Position numbers and translations under genes: made by a program. 8,808 nt of DNA from an uncultured Dysgonomonas sp. Lineage in GTDB: Bacteria; Bacteroidota; Bacteroidia; Bacteroidales; Dysgonomonadaceae. The stretch is taken from positions 1-8,808 of the forward strand of contig CALYRA010000021.1 of the NCBI GenBank assembly GCA_945292135.1, read 5' to 3'. This document shows positions 7,069 to 8,808 of this stretch, piece by piece. How positions within the stretch are numbered: the first letter of the stretch is position 1; each line of letters starts with the position of its first letter. The notes below the pieces were generated by a model. The model was not told where the DNA came from, did not search any database, and saw nothing but the letters and a program-made list of their open reading frames with translations.

Positions 7069-8184
7069 ATGGCTATATATCCTAAACTTATATTAGATGC
7101 GCTGAAAAATGTGCGTTATCCCGGAACAGGGAAAGATATCGTTGAAATGGGTATGGTGTCTGATGATATACGTATAGAGGGAAATAAAGTGAGTTTTTCT
7201 ATCCTGTTTGAAAAATCGAATGATCCGTTTATAAAATCAGTCGTAAGGGCAGCGGAAACTGCTATACTCACTTTTGCAGATGCTAATATCGACATTAAAG
7301 GAAATATCAAAATATTAACGAAGAAACAAGTTTCTACTCCTGTTAAATCTGAAAATCCTTTGCCGGATGTAAAAAATATAATTGCTGTTTCATCAGGAAA
7401 AGGGGGAGTCGGTAAAAGTACTGTATCAGTAAATCTCGCCGTAACATTAGCGCGAAAAGGCTATAAAGTCGGTCTTTTGGATGCGGATATATTTGGACCT
7501 TCATTACCCAAGATGTTTGGAGAGGAAGAAACTCGCCCGTATTTGGAAGAAGTGAATGGACGTGAATTAATAATCCCTGTTGAGAAATACGGCGTTAAAA
7601 TGCTTTCCATTGGCTTTTTTGTGGATCCGGCTAATGCTGTCGTCTGGCGTGGATCGATGGCAAGTAACGCCTTAAAACAACTGGTTACAGACGCTCATTG
7701 GGGTGAACTTGATTATTTTCTTATCGACTTTCCTCCCGGAACCAGCGATGTCCATTTGACAATGGTACAAACGTTGGCAATTACAGGTGCGGTTGTAATT
7801 AGTACGCCTCAAGAAGTGGCTTTGGCTGATGCCCGCAAAGGTATTGATATGTTTACAAATGAAAAGGTAAATGTGCCAATTATAGGATTGGTGGAGAATA
7901 TGGCTTGGTTTACGCCAACGGAGTTGCCGGAGAATAAATATTATATATTTGGAAAAGAGGGTGCTAAAAAACTTGCGGAGGAATTGAATGTGCCTCTTTT
8001 GGGGCAAATTCCTATTGTACAATCTATATGCGAGGGTGGTGACAGTGGTAAACCTGTCGCGCTGAATAAAGATAGTATTACGGGCATGGCATTTTCATTA
8101 CTTACAGATAATTTTATTAAATATGTCAATAAACGTAATGAAGAACAAAACCCGACTAAGAAAGTAGAAGTTCGCAAAAAATAG
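7069..8184 (+). CDS. mrp: Mrp/ApbC-family P-loop ATPase, Fe-S cluster carrier type
   Basis: A cytoplasmic ATPase of the Mrp/NBP35 group, which in characterised members binds a [4Fe-4S] cluster across a dimer and passes it to apoproteins. The 371-residue product has an N-terminal MIP18/DUF59-like domain (about 5-85, with NVRYPGTGKDIVEMGMV) and a Lys/Ser linker. The ATPase domain from about 103 has the deviant Walker A GKGGVGKST (110-118, signature Lys111), LLDADIFGPSLPKMFG (136-151), VVWRGSMASNALKQL (191-205) and Walker B LIDFPPGTSD (218-227). The family region IGLVENMAWF (272-281) is present. Where enzymes such as Salmonella ApbC have a CxxC pair just after it, this protein reads TPTELPENKYYIFG, with no cysteine. 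The only cysteine in the whole protein is Cys321 (QSICEGGD). I recall the same non-cysteine pattern in other Bacteroidota Mrp proteins, so it is probably a lineage trait, not damage. It is last in the trmB run and ends at a strong hairpin. Confidence 0.94.
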   Translation: MAIYPKLILDALKNVRYPGTGKDIVEMGMVSDDIRIEGNKVSFSILFEKSNDPFIKSVVRAAETAILTFADANIDIKGNIKILTKKQVSTPVKSENPLPDVKNIIAVSSGKGGVGKSTVSVNLAVTLARKGYKVGLLDADIFGPSLPKMFGEEETRPYLEEVNGRELIIPVEKYGVKMLSIGFFVDPANAVVWRGSMASNALKQLVTDAHWGELDYFLIDFPPGTSDVHLTMVQTLAITGAVVISTPQEVALADARKGIDMFTNEKVNVPIIGLVENMAWFTPTELPENKYYIFGKEGAKKLAEELNVPLLGQIPIVQSICEGGDSGKPVALNKDSITGMAFSLLTDNFIKYVNKRNEEQNPTKKVEVRKK

Positions 8185-8201
8185 AGGTTAACTTATATAA
8201 T

Positions 8202-8243
8202 AAAAAGATGCGGAATGTGTTTTTACACTCCGCATTTATATTT
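8202..8243. terminator. Bidirectional intrinsic terminator between mrp and the convergent regulator gene
   Basis: ATGCGGA (8208-8214) pairs with TCCGCAT (8229-8235), and GTGT (8217-8220) pairs with ACAC (8225-8228), with a two-base bulge (AT, 8215-8216) and a TTTT loop. The stem is the most GC-rich short stretch of this gap. On the plus strand it is followed by TTTATATTTA. On the minus strand it is followed by CTTTTTATTATA (complement of 8207-8196). This suits both convergent genes: it lies 23 nt after the mrp stop and 20 nt past the end of the regulator gene. Confidence 0.8.
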
Positions 8244-8255
8244 ACGATACTAATA

Positions 8256-8808
8256 TTAAACTTTCAAATCCATATCTTCTCTAAAGAATTCGATTAAGTT
8301 TCCGTAACCGTGGATACCCAACTTTTTACGTACCGAATATTTCTTAGCTTGAACCGTATTAACCTTAAATCCCATAATTATAGAAATTTCTGTATTATTC
8401 AACTCAGCATAAGTCAAACAACAAATTTTAAATTCGGATTCATCTAATTCAGGATATTTAACTTTCATTTTATTTACCATATTATCATATAAATGATTTA
8501 GAGTTTCAAAAGTCTTATCCCAATCGAAACAATCTTTTCCATAAACTGTTTCATTTACCTTTTTCAAAATCTTTTGTCCTTGTTTTTTCTCTTCATCACG
8601 CATATAAGCATCTATTAGCGCTGTCTTTTTCAATATATTGAAGTGATCAAGAATAATATTTCTCATCGAACTCTTTTCTTTATCATAACTGTCGGCAAGT
8701 AGTTTCATTTGATAAGCTTTCTTTTCGGCGTCATTTAAAGCGCGTTTATCTTTTGCTTGTATCCAGAAGAAAATAATAATTAAGATTATAATAACTAACG
8801 ATAGTACT
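8256..8808 (-). CDS. Membrane-tethered transcriptional regulator with LuxR-like C-terminal HTH, C-terminal part (runs off right edge)
   Basis: The reading frame stays open from the stop at 8258-8256 to the right edge, giving 183 visible residues, so the ATG at 8708 is probably internal. The first visible residues are VLSLVIIILIIIFFWIQ, a transmembrane helix, then a charged helical linker (about residues 18-130, rich in Lys, Glu and Asp; coiled-coil-like). The final 50 residues carry a LuxR/GerE-like helix-turn-helix: a scaffold helix ELDESEFKICCLTYAELNN, then TEISIIMG, the turn and the recognition helix VNTVQAKKYSVRKKLGI. Bacteroidota have many regulators with periplasmic or cytoplasmic TPR repeats, one membrane helix and this kind of C-terminal domain, and the visible part fits that plan. 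The missing N-terminus would hold the TPR or sensor region. It would bind DNA while anchored in the inner membrane; target and signal are unknown. It converges on mrp and shares the hairpin between them. Confidence 0.85.
   Translation of the reverse strand, partial: VLSLVIIILIIIFFWIQAKDKRALNDAEKKAYQMKLLADSYDKEKSSMRNIILDHFNILKKTALIDAYMRDEEKKQGQKILKKVNETVYGKDCFDWDKTFETLNHLYDNMVNKMKVKYPELDESEFKICCLTYAELNNTEISIIMGFKVNTVQAKKYSVRKKLGIHGYGNLIEFFREDMDLKV

Noticed and set aside
7672..8022. 116-codon open frame on the minus strand within mrp
   Set aside because: It is antisense to the conserved Walker B and ENM region of mrp. It has no domain-like pattern and no promoter or start context.
1..8808. tRNA, rRNA, riboswitch, CRISPR array, insertion sequence or attachment site
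   Set aside because: No cloverleaf, regularly spaced repeats, terminal inverted repeats, transposase or integrase were seen. All gaps between genes are at most 132 nt.

Overview
The window looks like chromosomal DNA from a Bacteroidota species, most likely order Bacteroidales. The base composition is AT-rich. Shine-Dalgarno-like sites are weak or absent. Two matches to the Bacteroidota -7 promoter box (TAnnTTTG) sit in front of genes, and there is a Bacteroidota-style lipoprotein. The TrmB, Mrp and XseA variants, and a membrane-tethered regulator with a LuxR-like C-terminus, also fit this phylum. Genus cannot be fixed from the window.

Left block, minus strand, read right to left from about 3365: a secreted subtilisin-family (S8) serine protease, then xseA (large subunit of exodeoxyribonuclease VII) after a 4-nt gap with a GTG start, then after a 5-nt gap a WG-repeat protein that runs off the left edge. 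The spacing suggests one transcript. The small exonuclease subunit gene xseB, often next to xseA, is not present downstream here.

Middle, plus strand: a divergent 110-nt intergenic region with back-to-back candidate promoters separates the protease from a complete MsbA-type ABC exporter half-transporter (permease plus ATPase in one chain). A 132-nt gap then carries the clearest promoter of the window and leads into a three-gene run: trmB (tRNA m7G46 methyltransferase), an unrecognised lipoprotein, and an Mrp/ApbC-type P-loop ATPase for Fe-S cluster handling. The two gaps within this run are 17 nt each. The Mrp protein lacks the CxxC pair that bridges the Fe-S cluster in characterised relatives.

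Right end: a strong hairpin with T-rich flanks on both strands sits between mrp and a convergent minus-strand gene. That gene encodes a transmembrane protein with a cytoplasmic coiled-coil-like linker and a LuxR-like helix-turn-helix at its C-terminus. Its 5' part lies beyond the right edge.

Most of the window is conserved housekeeping sequence. I saw no mobile element, CRISPR array, RNA gene or clear sign of a new defence or biosynthetic system. The points worth a second look are the cysteine-poor Mrp, the missing xseB with a WG-repeat gene in its place, the overlapping divergent promoters, the inverted repeat over the trmB start region, and the two edge-truncated genes.
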